64,000 nucleotides of DNA from assembly GCA_963753385.1 (NCBI GenBank), contig CAVWCC010000008.1:1-64000 (forward strand), written 5' to 3'. The DNA is from JALZKA01 sp963753385 (lineage in GTDB: Bacteria > Actinomycetota > Thermoleophilia > Solirubrobacterales > 70-9). Below the pieces are notes generated by a model. The model saw only the letters and a program-made list of their open reading frames with translations. It did no database searches and was not told where the DNA came from. Positions 34,069 through 42,675 of the stretch are shown piece by piece; the stretch's first letter is position 1; each line of letters opens with the position of its first letter. A program made the position numbers and the translations under genes.

Positions 34069-34721
34069 ACCGCAGCGGGGCCCCGCGCGACGAGGCGGCC
34101 GAGGAAGCTGCCGAGCTCCTCCGGGCTCCAGTCCTTGCCGTCCGAGAGCAGGAGCCGGACGCCGCCCTCGGCGATCGAGGCGACCACCTCCGAGAGCACC
34201 GGCGCCTTGCGGCCGGCGTCCTCGACTCCCATGCTCGCCAGCATCGGCTCCGCCATCTCGGCGAGGCGCTCGATGACCGAGGTGCGGGCGCGACGAACGC
34301 GGCGGGAGATCGCGGGCTCGGACCCGTGCTCGGACACGAACACGATGCGCCACGAGTCGGGCTCGGAGCGGGCCGCCACGAACAGCGCCGTGAAGCCCGC
34401 GGTGAACACGGCCTCGAGGTCGGTCGGGTCGAGCTCGGTGGGGAGCGCCTGCTGGACGGACTCGAGGAGGCGCTGCTCCTCGCGCTCGAGCAGGGCGCGG
34501 AAGAGCTCCTGCTTGTTCGGGTAGCAGCGGTAGACGACCGGCTTCGTGACCGCGGCGGCGGCCGCGATCCCCTCCATCGAGGTGCCCCGGTAGCCGTGTT
34601 CGACGAAGAGGTGGAGGGCGGCGTCGAGCACCAGCGGGCGCCGGCGCTCCGGGCCGAGGTGGGCGGCACGCTGCCGCCCCTCGGCCGCGGCCTCGGTCGA
34701 TTGTCCGGCACCCGTTCCCAT
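34065..34721 (-). CDS. TetR family transcriptional regulator
   Basis: 218 residues. HTH: VLDAALHLFVEHGYRGTSME, GIAAAAAVTKPVVYRCYPNK (about residues 31-72), then an all-helical ligand domain. Downstream of an epimerase gene in the same direction with a 42-bp gap containing GCTAC...GTAGC arms, a possible operator. Ligand unknown. Confidence 0.85.
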   Translation of the reverse strand: MGTGAGQSTEAAAEGRQRAAHLGPERRRPLVLDAALHLFVEHGYRGTSMEGIAAAAAVTKPVVYRCYPNKQELFRALLEREEQRLLESVQQALPTELDPTDLEAVFTAGFTALFVAARSEPDSWRIVFVSEHGSEPAISRRVRRARTSVIERLAEMAEPMLASMGVEDAGRKAPVLSEVVASIAEGGVRLLLSDGKDWSPEELGSFLGRLVARGPAAV

Positions 34722-34763
34722 TGCTACGCCACCGTAAAGGTAGCGACGGCCATGGCGCGCCGG

Positions 34764-35747
34764 TCAGCCTGACGCGAGCCCTGCGAGGCCCTGCTCGCGC
34801 GTCGTCACCGGCGCGTACCCCAGCTCGCGCCGCGCCTTTGAGTCGTCGAGCGTGCATTCCTGGCTCGCCAGCCAGAGGGCGAAGCGCGTCAGCGGCGGCT
34901 CCCCACGCAGGGGCAGGAGGCGCCACGCGAGCTCGCCGCCGCGCGCCAGGGCGCCGGCGACGAACCCGGGCACCGTGCGCGTGGGGGGCTCGACGCCGCG
35001 CGCCTCGAGCATCTGCGAGATGAACTCGCGGAACACCACCGGGTCGCCGTCGGTGACGAAGTAGGCCTCGCCGGGGTGCCCGCGCTCGGCGGCGAGCAGG
35101 AGTCCCTCGACGACGTTCTCGACATGGGTGATCGAGGTGCGGTGGGTGCCGCCGTTCACCCAGGCCCAGCGCCCCGACTCGGCGGCGGCGGCGATCTCGG
35201 GGAGGAGGGTGGTGTCGCCCGCTCCCCAGACGAATCGCGGCCGCACGACGACGGTCTCGAAGCCCTCGCGGGAGGCCTCACGGACGAGCCGCTCGGCCTC
35301 GGCCTTCGTCGCCGAGTAGAGAGCGGGAGAGTCGGGACGGAGCGGGGCGGTCTCGTCCGCGTTGACCAGCGGCTGGCCGGCGAGCACGGCTGCCTCCGTG
35401 CCGCAGTGGACGAGCCGCTCGACGCCGGCGGCCGCGCAGGCCTCGAGCGCGTTCGCGGTGCCCCGCACGTTGTCTCGCTCGAAGTCCTCGCGTGAGCCCC
35501 ATTGCTCCACCTTCGCGGCGAGGTGGAACGCGGCCTTGCAGCCCTCGGCGCCGGCGGTCATTGCGGCGACGTCCTGAAGGTCGCCCCGCACCGGCTCGGC
35601 GCCGAGCTCGGCGAGGGCCGCGGCCGAGCGGTCGGAGCGCGCGAGCGCGCGAGCCGTAGAGCCTCCGGCGACGAGGCGGCGGATCAGCGCTCCGCCGATG
35701 AAGCCGGAGCCGCCGGTCACGAAGGCGGAGGATGGAATCGCGGTCAT
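34764..35747 (-). CDS. NAD-dependent epimerase/3-beta-HSD family protein
   Basis: 327 residues from the ATG at 35747. Rossmann motif FVTGGSGFIGGALIRRLVAG, HLAAKVEQWG, catalytic YSATKAEAERLV and VVVRPRFVWGAGDTTLLPEI. Extended SDR of the 3-beta-hydroxysteroid dehydrogenase type; steroid, hopanoid or sugar substrates are all possible. The C-terminus (LTRFALWLASQECTLDDSKA) is usual. Divergent from the TetR gene at 35834 with a shared operator-promoter. Confidence 0.85.
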   Translation of the reverse strand: MTAIPSSAFVTGGSGFIGGALIRRLVAGGSTARALARSDRSAAALAELGAEPVRGDLQDVAAMTAGAEGCKAAFHLAAKVEQWGSREDFERDNVRGTANALEACAAAGVERLVHCGTEAAVLAGQPLVNADETAPLRPDSPALYSATKAEAERLVREASREGFETVVVRPRFVWGAGDTTLLPEIAAAAESGRWAWVNGGTHRTSITHVENVVEGLLLAAERGHPGEAYFVTDGDPVVFREFISQMLEARGVEPPTRTVPGFVAGALARGGELAWRLLPLRGEPPLTRFALWLASQECTLDDSKARRELGYAPVTTREQGLAGLASG

Positions 35748-35778
35748 GCGGGAGAGACTATTCGCAGCCGTGCCTCGG

Positions 35779-35808
35779 CCTATACTCCCGATTGACTGGT
35801 CAGTCAAT
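35779..35808 (-). promoter_or_regulatory. promoter with overlapping TetR-type operator
   Basis: ATTGACTGGTCAGTCAAT (35791-35808) is an inverted repeat with 7-bp arms around GGTC, typical of TetR sites. On the minus strand, TTGACT (35807-35802) is followed by a 17-bp spacer and TATAGG (35784-35779), a well-spaced promoter for the epimerase. A repressor bound here would block it. A plus-strand -10-like TATACT lies at 35781-35786. Confidence 0.7.
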
Positions 35809-35833
35809 GCCGGGTCGAGGAGAGCACGGAGAG

Positions 35834-36439
35834 ATGAACGCCAAGGCGCCCCCGGTCGATCGCCGCCGCCAGATCCTGGACGCCGCGGTGCGCGTGTTCG
35901 CGCGCCAGGGGTTCCACTCGTGCCGGGTCTCCGATATCGCGGACGAGGCGGGCGTGGCCTACGGCCTCGTCTACCACTACTTCCGCTCCAAGGACCAGGT
36001 GATGAACGAGCTCTTCACCGAGCGCTGGTCGCTCCTGCTCGCGGCGATCGAGGAGGTGGACGAGCGCGACGTCTCGCCGCGCGAGAAGCTCGACGCGGTC
36101 GCCGGGTTCATCATCGACTCGTACAAGCACGACCCCGAGCTGATGCAGGTGATCATCGTCGAGGTCACGCGGGCCGCGAACTCGTTCGGCCGCACCCACC
36201 TGCCGGAGATCAACCGCGCGTACGGGTCGATCGCGAAGATCATCTCCGACGCCCAGGCCGAGGGCGCGTTCCGCGCCGACATCGACCCCCGCCTAGCGTC
36301 GATGTGGTTCTACGGCGCGATCGAGCAGCTGCTCTCGGGCTGGGTGTTCGAGCAGATCCCCGCCGGCGACGGCGACTTCGATCGTGCAAGGGAAATGCTG
36401 GTCGAAGCCCTCTGCGGCGGCCTCGAGCCGCGCGCGTGA
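35834..36439 (+). CDS. TetR family regulator, FadR-like
   Basis: 201 residues from the ATG at 35834 (GGAGAG upstream). HTH ILDAAVRVFARQGFHSCRVS, DIADEAGVAYGLVYHYFRSK; the ligand domain (DAVAGFIIDSYKHDPELMQV, NRAYGSIAKIISDAQAEGAF) resembles the fatty-acyl-CoA-responsive FadR group of TetR proteins. Divergent from the epimerase; the palindrome between them is the probable autoregulatory site. It may also act at other acyl-CoA genes in this window. Confidence 0.85.
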   Translation: MNAKAPPVDRRRQILDAAVRVFARQGFHSCRVSDIADEAGVAYGLVYHYFRSKDQVMNELFTERWSLLLAAIEEVDERDVSPREKLDAVAGFIIDSYKHDPELMQVIIVEVTRAANSFGRTHLPEINRAYGSIAKIISDAQAEGAFRADIDPRLASMWFYGAIEQLLSGWVFEQIPAGDGDFDRAREMLVEALCGGLEPRA

Positions 36440-36441
36440 TT

Positions 36442-36465
36442 TACTCCCCGCGCATGCGGGGAGTA
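36442..36465. promoter_or_regulatory. 24-bp perfect palindrome covering a ribosome binding site
   Basis: TACTCCCCGC (36442-36451), centre GCAT, then GCGGGGAGTA (36456-36465). The 3' arm contains GGGGAG, the likely ribosome binding site for the ATG at 36473. It begins 3 nt after the TetR stop. It may terminate the TetR transcript, bind a protein, or hide the ribosome binding site in RNA. Confidence 0.6.
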
Positions 36466-36472
36466 GGGAAGC

Positions 36473-36607
36473 ATGGATAGCGACATCGTTCGGCGTCTGG
36501 CCTGGGCCGGCCTGCTGGCCGCCACCGGCGCGCTGGCCAGCATCGTCGCCGCGCGCGTCTCCGCCGTGATCTACCGCCGTGTCTTCGACGAGGAGCCGCC
36601 GGAATGA
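36473..36607 (+). CDS. small single-pass membrane protein (44 aa)
   Basis: Reads MDSDIVRRLAWAGLLAATGA, a hydrophobic helix, then ARVSAVIYRRVFDEEPPE and TGA. The stop overlaps the next start (ATGA), so it is translationally coupled to the holin-like gene. The end vaguely recalls DUF4235 proteins, but it is much shorter; family assignment is open. Confidence 0.6.
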   Translation: MDSDIVRRLAWAGLLAATGALASIVAARVSAVIYRRVFDEEPPE

Positions 36608-37032
36608 GCACCGACCCGCGCGCCCCGCGGCCCGGCGACGAGGACCGCACGGTCGGAGAGCTGGTCCTCGACGTCTCGGAGCGCGTGTCGTTCCTGGTCC
36701 GCGAGGAGATCGAGCTCGCCAAGACCGAGGTCACCGAGAAGGCCACAAAGCTCGCCAGGGGCTCGGTCGTCGCGATCGTCGCCGGAGTGTTCGCGCTGCT
36801 CGGGTTCGCGATGCTGATGCACGCCTTCGCCTGGCTGCTGAACGAGCTGTTCTTCGAGGACGAGATCTGGCTCGGCTTCATGGTCGAGGCGATCGTGTGG
36901 TTCCTGATCGCGGCCGCCGCGGGCTTCTTCGCCTACCGCTCGATGAAGGCCGGCTCGCCGCCGGCGCCGACGATGGCGATCGCCGAGGCCAAGGAGATCC
37001 GCGAGACCCTCGAGGCGGGCACCGATGTCTGA
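36604..37032 (+). CDS. Phage_holin_3_6-like (DUF1469) membrane protein
   Basis: 142 residues. An N-terminal amphipathic region (LVLDVSERVSFLVREEIELA, KTEVTEKATKLARGS) precedes two hydrophobic hairpin helices (about residues 55-82 and 92-115). Despite the Pfam name, this actinobacterial type is chromosomal and occurs with DUF3618 genes, as here; no phage genes are nearby. Probably an envelope-shaping or stress protein. Overlaps the next gene by 8 nt. Confidence 0.8.
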   Translation: MSTDPRAPRPGDEDRTVGELVLDVSERVSFLVREEIELAKTEVTEKATKLARGSVVAIVAGVFALLGFAMLMHAFAWLLNELFFEDEIWLGFMVEAIVWFLIAAAAGFFAYRSMKAGSPPAPTMAIAEAKEIRETLEAGTDV

Positions 37033-37297
37033 CAATCCCGAGCTGGTCCCCCGGCAACCGGCCGGGGTAGACCGACCCGGGCGCCCGGCGCCGGGCGCCC
37101 GCAACTCCGAGCAGATCCGTGCCGACATCCAGCGCGAGCGCGAGGAGCTGGGCCACTCGGTCGAGGCCCTGCGTGGCCGGGTTGCCGAGCTCACCGACTG
37201 GCGCCGGCAGGTGCGCGAGCACAAGCGCGAGCTCGTGATCGGCGCAGCTGTGGTCGGGTTCGCCATCGGCGGCCTGATGGCCCTGAGGCGCCGCTAG
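37025..37297 (+). CDS. DUF3618 membrane protein
   Basis: 90 residues. RNSEQIRADIQREREELGHS and VEALRGRVAELTDWRRQVRE are the DUF3618 pattern (helical, often membrane-anchored). One hydrophobic segment ends the protein (IGAAVVGFAIGGLMALRRR). Co-translated with the DUF1469 gene. Its stop overlaps the convergent DegV stop by 4 nt (CTAG). Confidence 0.8.
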   Translation: MSDNPELVPRQPAGVDRPGRPAPGARNSEQIRADIQREREELGHSVEALRGRVAELTDWRRQVREHKRELVIGAAVVGFAIGGLMALRRR

Positions 37298-38175
37298 CCG
37301 AGCAGCTCTTCGCTCAGGCTGCCCAGGCCCAGGAGTCCGGGGCCGATGTGGGCGCCGATCACGGGGCCGACCTCGGAGACGAAGACCGGGTCCGAGTCGA
37401 AGATCTGCCGGCACTCGTCCACCAGGTGCCGTGCGGTCTCCGGGTCGTGGATGTGCTGGACGACCCAGGCGCCGGCGCCGGCGCGGCGGCGCTCGCCGGC
37501 GAACTCGACCATCCGCTCGAACGCGCGGCGCCGGGTGCGGACGCGCTCGACGGGCGTGATCTCCTCCGCGAGGGTCAGGATCGGCTTGATCTGGAGCGCC
37601 GAGCCGAGCCACGCCTGCGCGGAGCCGATCCGGCCGCCCTTTCGGAGGTACTCCAGCGTGTCGATCGCGAACCACATCTTCAGGCCGTCGCGGGCGCGGC
37701 CGACCGCGGCGAGGACGTCGGTGCCCGGGGATCCGCGCTCGGCCGCGCGGGCCGCGGCGACGGCCAAGAGACCGCAACCGCCCGCGCCCGAGCGGCTGTC
37801 GAAGACCATGATCCGCTCGCCGCCCTTGCCCTCGTCGATCAGCTGCTGCCGGGCCTGCCTGGCCGACTCGCAGGTGCCCGAGATGCCGGCGGAGAGGTGG
37901 ATCGAGACGATCTCGCGCCCGTCGGCGAGGAGCGGTTCGTAGACCTCGCGGAAGTCCCCGACCGACGGCTGCGACGTCGTCGCCCCCGCTTCGCTTCGGC
38001 GCAGTCGCTCGTAGAAGTCGTCGTACTCGGCCGCGCTGATCTCGCTCTCGCGCTTCTGCTCACCGTCGAGCGTCACGTACAGGCTGACGCGGTGGAAGCC
38101 GTACCGGTCGATGAGCTCGTCGGGCAGGTACGAGGTCGTGTCGACGACCACAGCGGTATGCGCCTCCGGGGCCAT
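37294..38175 (-). CDS. DegV family fatty-acid-binding protein
   Basis: 293 residues. VVVDTTSYLPDELIDRYGFH, TTSQPSVGDFREVYEPLL, IVSIHLSAGISGTCESARQA, FDSRSGAGGCGLLAV and the C-terminal AHIGPGLLGL are DegV hallmarks. DegV proteins bind a fatty acid, and in some bacteria act as FakB partners of a kinase (FakA/DAK), not present here. Fits a lipid-rich neighbourhood. Confidence 0.88.
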   Translation of the reverse strand: MAPEAHTAVVVDTTSYLPDELIDRYGFHRVSLYVTLDGEQKRESEISAAEYDDFYERLRRSEAGATTSQPSVGDFREVYEPLLADGREIVSIHLSAGISGTCESARQARQQLIDEGKGGERIMVFDSRSGAGGCGLLAVAAARAAERGSPGTDVLAAVGRARDGLKMWFAIDTLEYLRKGGRIGSAQAWLGSALQIKPILTLAEEITPVERVRTRRRAFERMVEFAGERRRAGAGAWVVQHIHDPETARHLVDECRQIFDSDPVFVSEVGPVIGAHIGPGLLGLGSLSEELLG

Positions 38176-38217
38176 CGCGTGCCTTGTATCAGTTCATCCC
38201 GGAATACGATCTGACCG

Positions 38218-39270
38218 ATGGGAAGCACGCTCGTCACCGGGGGCACCGGTTTCATTGGCTCGCACCTCGCCCGCGCGCTCGCGGACCGCGGCGACGAGCT
38301 GCGGGTGCTTGCCCGGCGAAGCTCCAGCCTCGACGCGCTGGCCGGCGTCGAGTTCGAGCGCGTTACCGGCGACATCACCGACCGCCGCGCCGTCCGCCGC
38401 GCGGTGGCCGGGGTCGAGCGCGTTTTCCACGTCGCCGGCCGGACCTCGCTCCGGCGGCGGGACCGCGCCGCCGTTTGGGAGACGAACGCGCGCGGGGCGC
38501 GGATCCTGTTCGAGGAGGCGCTCACCGCGGGGGTGGAGCGAGTCGTCCATACCTCCACGGTCGGTGCGATCGGCGTCGCCGATCCCAATGGGGCGATCGA
38601 CGAGACCGCCACCTTCAACGTCGGCCATCTCGGGATCGCCTACGCGAACTCGAAGCATGAGGCCGAGCTTGAGGCCCTTCGCGCGGTGGCGCGGGGCCTC
38701 CCGGTGGTGATCGTGAACCCGTCTTTCGCGCTGGGGCCCGATGCGCCGCGGGGTACCTCGATGGACCTCGTCCGCCGTTTCCTGCTGCGCCGGATCCCCG
38801 CCTACGTCGACGGGGCGCTCAACATCGTGGATGTCCGCGACGTCGCCGCCGGGCACCTGCTCGCCGACGAGAAGGGCACGGTCGGCGAGCGGTACATCCT
38901 CTCGGGCCGCAACTTCACGCTTGACCGCCTGTTCGCGGACCTCACCCGGATCTCGGGCGTCGAGCCGCCGGCCGTGAAGCTGCCGGGCACTGCGATGCTC
39001 GGGTTGCTCAGGGTCTCGACCCACGCGCACCTGCCGGTGCCGGGCGAGCCCGACGAGGTTCGCTCCGCCATGCAGTGGTGGACCTACCGGAACACGCGCG
39101 CAAAGCAGGAACTGGGCTTCCGCCCGCGGCCGCACGAGGAGACGCTGGGCGACGCGGTGCGCTGGCAGTCCGAGCAGCTGGGCGATCGCGTCGGCGCGGG
39201 AGGCCCCGAGCAGCTCCTGCTTGGGGCGGCGGGCCGTGTCCTGCGGCTTTCCGAGCGGGTGCTGCGGTGA
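38218..39270 (+). CDS. NAD-dependent epimerase, dihydroflavonol-reductase/HpnA-like
   Basis: 350 residues. LVTGGTGFIGSHLARALADR, FHVAGRTSLRRRDRAAVWET, HTSTVGAIGVADPNGAIDET, YANSKHEAELEAL and VIVNPSFALGPDAPRGTS. The order of motifs matches the hopanoid-associated sugar epimerase HpnA/DFR-like group. Its TGA shares bases with the next ATG (TGATG at 39268-39272), showing coupling. Substrate not shown. Confidence 0.83.
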   Translation: MGSTLVTGGTGFIGSHLARALADRGDELRVLARRSSSLDALAGVEFERVTGDITDRRAVRRAVAGVERVFHVAGRTSLRRRDRAAVWETNARGARILFEEALTAGVERVVHTSTVGAIGVADPNGAIDETATFNVGHLGIAYANSKHEAELEALRAVARGLPVVIVNPSFALGPDAPRGTSMDLVRRFLLRRIPAYVDGALNIVDVRDVAAGHLLADEKGTVGERYILSGRNFTLDRLFADLTRISGVEPPAVKLPGTAMLGLLRVSTHAHLPVPGEPDEVRSAMQWWTYRNTRAKQELGFRPRPHEETLGDAVRWQSEQLGDRVGAGGPEQLLLGAAGRVLRLSERVLR

Positions 39271-39530
39271 TGAGCGAGGTCGTGCTCTACCGCTGCCGGA
39301 CGCCCACCAACCTGCTCTGCCCGTGCGGCACCGTCGAGCGCAGGCTCCGCAAGCTCGGGATCGAGCACCGCACGGAGCGCGTCCCGCAATCACGCTCGAG
39401 GCGCTCGGAGATCGAGGAGCTCACCGGGCAGCGCCGGGTGCCGGTTCTGGTCGACGGCGACGAGGTCGTGCACGATTCGAAGCGCATCGTCCAGTACCTC
39501 GAGTGGAAGCACGGCCAGGAGACGTCGTGA
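39270..39530 (+). CDS. glutaredoxin/GST-N-domain-like thiol protein
   Basis: 86 residues from the ATG at 39270. VVLYRCRTPTNLLCPCGTVE, KLGIEHRTERVPQSRSRRSE, RRVPVLVDGDEVVHDSKRIV is a thioredoxin-fold GST N-terminal domain with a C-x-C near helix 1, similar to glutaredoxin-like proteins of actinobacteria. Coupled to the epimerase. Reductant unknown. Confidence 0.78.
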   Translation: MSEVVLYRCRTPTNLLCPCGTVERRLRKLGIEHRTERVPQSRSRRSEIEELTGQRRVPVLVDGDEVVHDSKRIVQYLEWKHGQETS

Positions 39531-39566
39531 TGGCCCACCGGAAGTGCCTATACAATGTGAAGCACG

Positions 39567-39941
39567 ATGGATGCACCTGAGACAGCAGTGAGCGTCAGCG
39601 ACAGCGCTGCGGAGAAGATCCGTGCGCTCACCGCCGCCGGCGAGGACGCCGGCGAGCAGGCCCTGCGCGTCGCCGTCAAGGGCGGCGGCTGCTCGGGCTT
39701 CCAGTACGCGCTCGCGCTCGACAAGCCGAAGGACGACGACCACGTGTTCCAGCAGAACGGGGTCGCAGTCGTCGTCGACAAGGTCTCGATGCAATTCGTC
39801 TTCGGGTCGCAGGTTGATTACGTGGACGGCCTTCAGGGCGCCGGCTTCACGGTCAACAACCCGAACGTCGTTGCCGCCTGCGGCTGCGGATCCTCCTTCC
39901 AGGTGAAGGACGACGCCGCCACGCAGACGGCCGCCGTCTAG
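39567..39941 (+). CDS. HesB/IscA-type iron-sulfur carrier
   Basis: 124 residues. A-type carrier with all three conserved cysteines: VKGGGCSGFQYAL (Cys42) and VAACGCGSSFQV (Cys105, Cys107). Equivalent to ErpA/IscA and delivers Fe-S clusters to targets. Sits 3-4 kb from Grx4 and BolA, which also handle Fe-S clusters. Confidence 0.88.
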   Translation: MDAPETAVSVSDSAAEKIRALTAAGEDAGEQALRVAVKGGGCSGFQYALALDKPKDDDHVFQQNGVAVVVDKVSMQFVFGSQVDYVDGLQGAGFTVNNPNVVAACGCGSSFQVKDDAATQTAAV

Positions 39942-39943
39942 CC

Positions 39944-41824
39944 CTGGCCACCGTCCAGGCCTCCGGGCTCGCGAAGCACTTCGGCGACCGCGAGCTTCTC
40001 CGCGACGTGTCGTTCAAGCTCGAGCGGCGCGACCGCATGGCGCTCTCGGGCCGAAACGGCTCGGGCAAGACCACCCTGCTGCGGATCCTCGCCGGTGAGA
40101 TCTCCCCGGACGAGGGGCGGATTTCGCTCGAGCGGGGCGCGCGGGTTGCGCTCCACGACCAGCGCCCGCCGCGGGCCCGCGGCGTGACGCTTGCGGACTA
40201 CGTCATCTCGGGGCTCGACTGGGTCCTGGACATCGAACGCGAGCTTCGGCGCCTCGAGGAGCGGATGGCGAGCGACGCGAGCGAGGCGACGCTGGCGGCG
40301 TACGCGACCGCCCAGGGGCGCCTCGAGCATGCGGGCGGCTACCGCTGGCGGGATCAGGCGCGGGCGACGATCCGCGGCCTCGGCTTCGGCGATGCCGAGC
40401 TCGAGCGCGAGCTCGCCAGCTTTTCCGGCGGCGAGCTCACCCGGGCCTCCCTCGCTCGGGTGCTCGCCTCGCAGCCCGACCTGCTCCTCCTCGACGAGCC
40501 CACCAACCATCTGGACATCGAATCGCTCGAGTGGCTCGAGGAATATCTGGGCGAGGTGGACGCCGCCGTCGTCCTGGTCGCCCACGACCGGTGGTTCCTC
40601 GAGTCGGTCGGCACGTCGGTGCTCGAGCTGGAGGGGGCCCGAGCACGGTTCTTCAAGGGCCCCTGGCACGCCTGGCGGGCTGAGAAAGCGGCCCGCGAGC
40701 TGGCGCTGGGGCGCGACGTGGCGCGGCGCCAGGCGGAGATCGCGCGAATGGAGCGGTTCGTCGAGCGCTTCCGGGCGAAGGCGACGAAGGCGCGGCAGGC
40801 GCAGTCGAAGCTGAAGCAGATCGAGCGGCTCAAGTCGCAGGGCGTCGCGGCCCCGCCGGGCGACGACCGCTCGCTCTCATTCTCGTTTGGGGCGGTCGAG
40901 CGCTCGGGAAAGGTCGCGCTCGAGCTCGAGGGCGGCCGGTTGGTGGCCGGCGAGCGCACGCTGCTGGAGGACGGCTCGATGTGGATCGAGCGCGGCGAGC
41001 ACGTCTGCCTGATCGGGCCGAACGGGAGCGGCAAGACGACGCTCGTCGAGGCGCTGGTCGGCGGGCGCGAGCTCGACGGAGGCCGCCTCCAGATCGGCCA
41101 CAACGTTGAGGTGGGGTACCTGTCGCAGCACGCCGAGCTGCCTCCCGACGACAGCCTTACCGCGCTCGCCCATGCGCAGGCGCGAACCGGCCTCTCGGAG
41201 GCCAAGACGCGGGCGCTCCTCGGGCGCTTCCTGTTCTCGGGGGACGACGCGGTGAAGGCGGTGACGGCGCTCTCCGGCGGCGAGGCGCAGCGCCTGGGCC
41301 TCGCGATCCTGGTCTCGACGAGCGCGAACCTGCTGGTGCTGGACGAGCCGACCAACCACCTCGACGTCGAGAGCCGCGAGGCGCTCGAGGACGCGCTGTC
41401 TCGGTACGCGGGCTCGCTGCTCCTGATCTCCCACGACCGTGCCCTCCTCGAGGCGGTGGGCACCCGCACGTTCGCGTTCGAGGACGGGCGGCTCCGTGAC
41501 TATCCGGGAGGCTGGGCGGAGTACCGCACCGCCCATCAGGCCGACCACGACGAGCCGCCGCCGCCCACCAAGGCGCCGGATCCCTCGCGCGGCCGCGAGG
41601 CCCGCCGGCGCCGCGCTGCCGAGCGGCAGGAAACGGCCGACGCCAAGAAGCTCGAGCGCGAGATCGAGCAGGCGGAGGCCGCCCTGCGCGAGCTCGAGGA
41701 GGAGCTCGCCGATCCGTCGCTGTGGGCCGACGGACGGACGGCCGCGAAGTCGACGCGGCGACACGAACAGGCGAAGGAGCGGGTCGAGGAGCTCTACGCC
41801 CGCTGGGAGCGGGAGTCCGGCTGA
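39944..41824 (+). CDS. ABC-F family ATPase
   Basis: About 626 residues. Two nucleotide-binding domains: Walker A GRNGSGKTTLLRILAG and GPNGSGKTTLVEALVG, signatures SGGELTRASLARVLAS and SGGEAQRLGLAILVS, Walker B LLLLDEPTNHLD and LLVLDEPTNHLD, plus a charged interdomain linker (RFRAKATKARQAQSKLKQIE) and a coiled C-terminal tail. ABC-F proteins act on ribosomes, not as transporters. The first strand (ATVQASGLAKHFGDRELLR) needs a start at CTG 39944; the first standard start is GTG 40007, which would remove that strand. Confidence 0.88.
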   Translation: MATVQASGLAKHFGDRELLRDVSFKLERRDRMALSGRNGSGKTTLLRILAGEISPDEGRISLERGARVALHDQRPPRARGVTLADYVISGLDWVLDIERELRRLEERMASDASEATLAAYATAQGRLEHAGGYRWRDQARATIRGLGFGDAELERELASFSGGELTRASLARVLASQPDLLLLDEPTNHLDIESLEWLEEYLGEVDAAVVLVAHDRWFLESVGTSVLELEGARARFFKGPWHAWRAEKAARELALGRDVARRQAEIARMERFVERFRAKATKARQAQSKLKQIERLKSQGVAAPPGDDRSLSFSFGAVERSGKVALELEGGRLVAGERTLLEDGSMWIERGEHVCLIGPNGSGKTTLVEALVGGRELDGGRLQIGHNVEVGYLSQHAELPPDDSLTALAHAQARTGLSEAKTRALLGRFLFSGDDAVKAVTALSGGEAQRLGLAILVSTSANLLVLDEPTNHLDVESREALEDALSRYAGSLLLISHDRALLEAVGTRTFAFEDGRLRDYPGGWAEYRTAHQADHDEPPPPTKAPDPSRGREARRRRAAERQETADAKKLEREIEQAEAALRELEEELADPSLWADGRTAAKSTRRHEQAKERVEELYARWERESG

Positions 41825-41825
41825 T

Positions 41826-42626
41826 CTACGCCTCGGCGCCCAGGAGCAGCGCCAGCTGGCGCGACTGGGCCACGAGCGTCCCATCCGGGGCCCAGAGCTC
41901 GCCATCCTCGTCGAAGAACCCGTCGCGGACGAGCCGGTTCCGGAAGCGGCCGAGGAGCAGCGTGTCGGGGAGGGGCAGCGGGACTCGGAAGTGGATCGTC
42001 AGGTCGATGGTGGGAGCCGGGGCGAGCGCTTTCAGCCGCGGCCACGGGGCGGGGAACCAGGCATCGGCGAGGACCGCGATCGCCAGGGCGTCCACCGGCC
42101 GCTCCTCGCGCAGGCCGAGCCAGCCGCCCGTTTCGCCCCGGTCGCTGCCCGTGAACGGCTTGTCGCCGAAACGATGCTGCATCGTGAGCCGCTTGGTGAA
42201 GGAGGGCGGTGCCCCGCGGCCGAGGTCCTCGACCGGCTCGCGTCCCTCCGGTGGCTCCACCCCGGGCATTCCCTGGTCGCCCAGCAGCGGGCTCTGCCAA
42301 GGCACCGAGTAGGCGCCGAATGCCAGGCCCAGAAGCCTGCCCTCCTGCTCGAGGCGCCCGCTGAGAGTGCTGAGCGATCTCCCGGCGCGCTCGACCGTCG
42401 TACTGACCTGGACGGGGCCGACCTCGGGGGTCCGGAGGAAGTGCATCGTCACCGACCGGGCGGAGCGTGTGGAATCTGCGATCGCAAGGTCGAACGCACG
42501 CAGGACGAGAGCCATCACATAGCCGCCGAGAGGTCCGCGGGGCGTTGCCCAGCCGTCGGCGATCGCGCCGTCCCAGACGCCGTCGCCGGCAGGGGTCAGC
42601 GCGGTGTCCTCGTCGAAGGTCAGCAT
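41826..42626 (-). CDS. acyl-CoA thioesterase family protein
   Basis: 266 residues. Double hot-dog type: PRGPLGGYVMALVLRAFDLA, SVTMHFLRTPEVGPVQVSTT and, in the second half, APAPTIDLTIHFRVPLPLPD and LAQSRQLALLL-type end. Matches the TesB-like/actinobacterial thioesterase family. Likely hydrolyses acyl-CoA. Convergent with the ABC-F gene, 1 nt between stops. Confidence 0.82.
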   Translation of the reverse strand: MLTFDEDTALTPAGDGVWDGAIADGWATPRGPLGGYVMALVLRAFDLAIADSTRSARSVTMHFLRTPEVGPVQVSTTVERAGRSLSTLSGRLEQEGRLLGLAFGAYSVPWQSPLLGDQGMPGVEPPEGREPVEDLGRGAPPSFTKRLTMQHRFGDKPFTGSDRGETGGWLGLREERPVDALAIAVLADAWFPAPWPRLKALAPAPTIDLTIHFRVPLPLPDTLLLGRFRNRLVRDGFFDEDGELWAPDGTLVAQSRQLALLLGAEA

Positions 42627-42675
42627 CGGGCGCGGGAAGATATCCGCGCTTCCGCCGCGCGTGTGTGACCGAGGC

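Noticed and set aside
36604..37032. Prophage lysis gene
   Set aside because: The holin name is historical; the neighbours are DUF3618 and a small membrane protein, with no phage genes.
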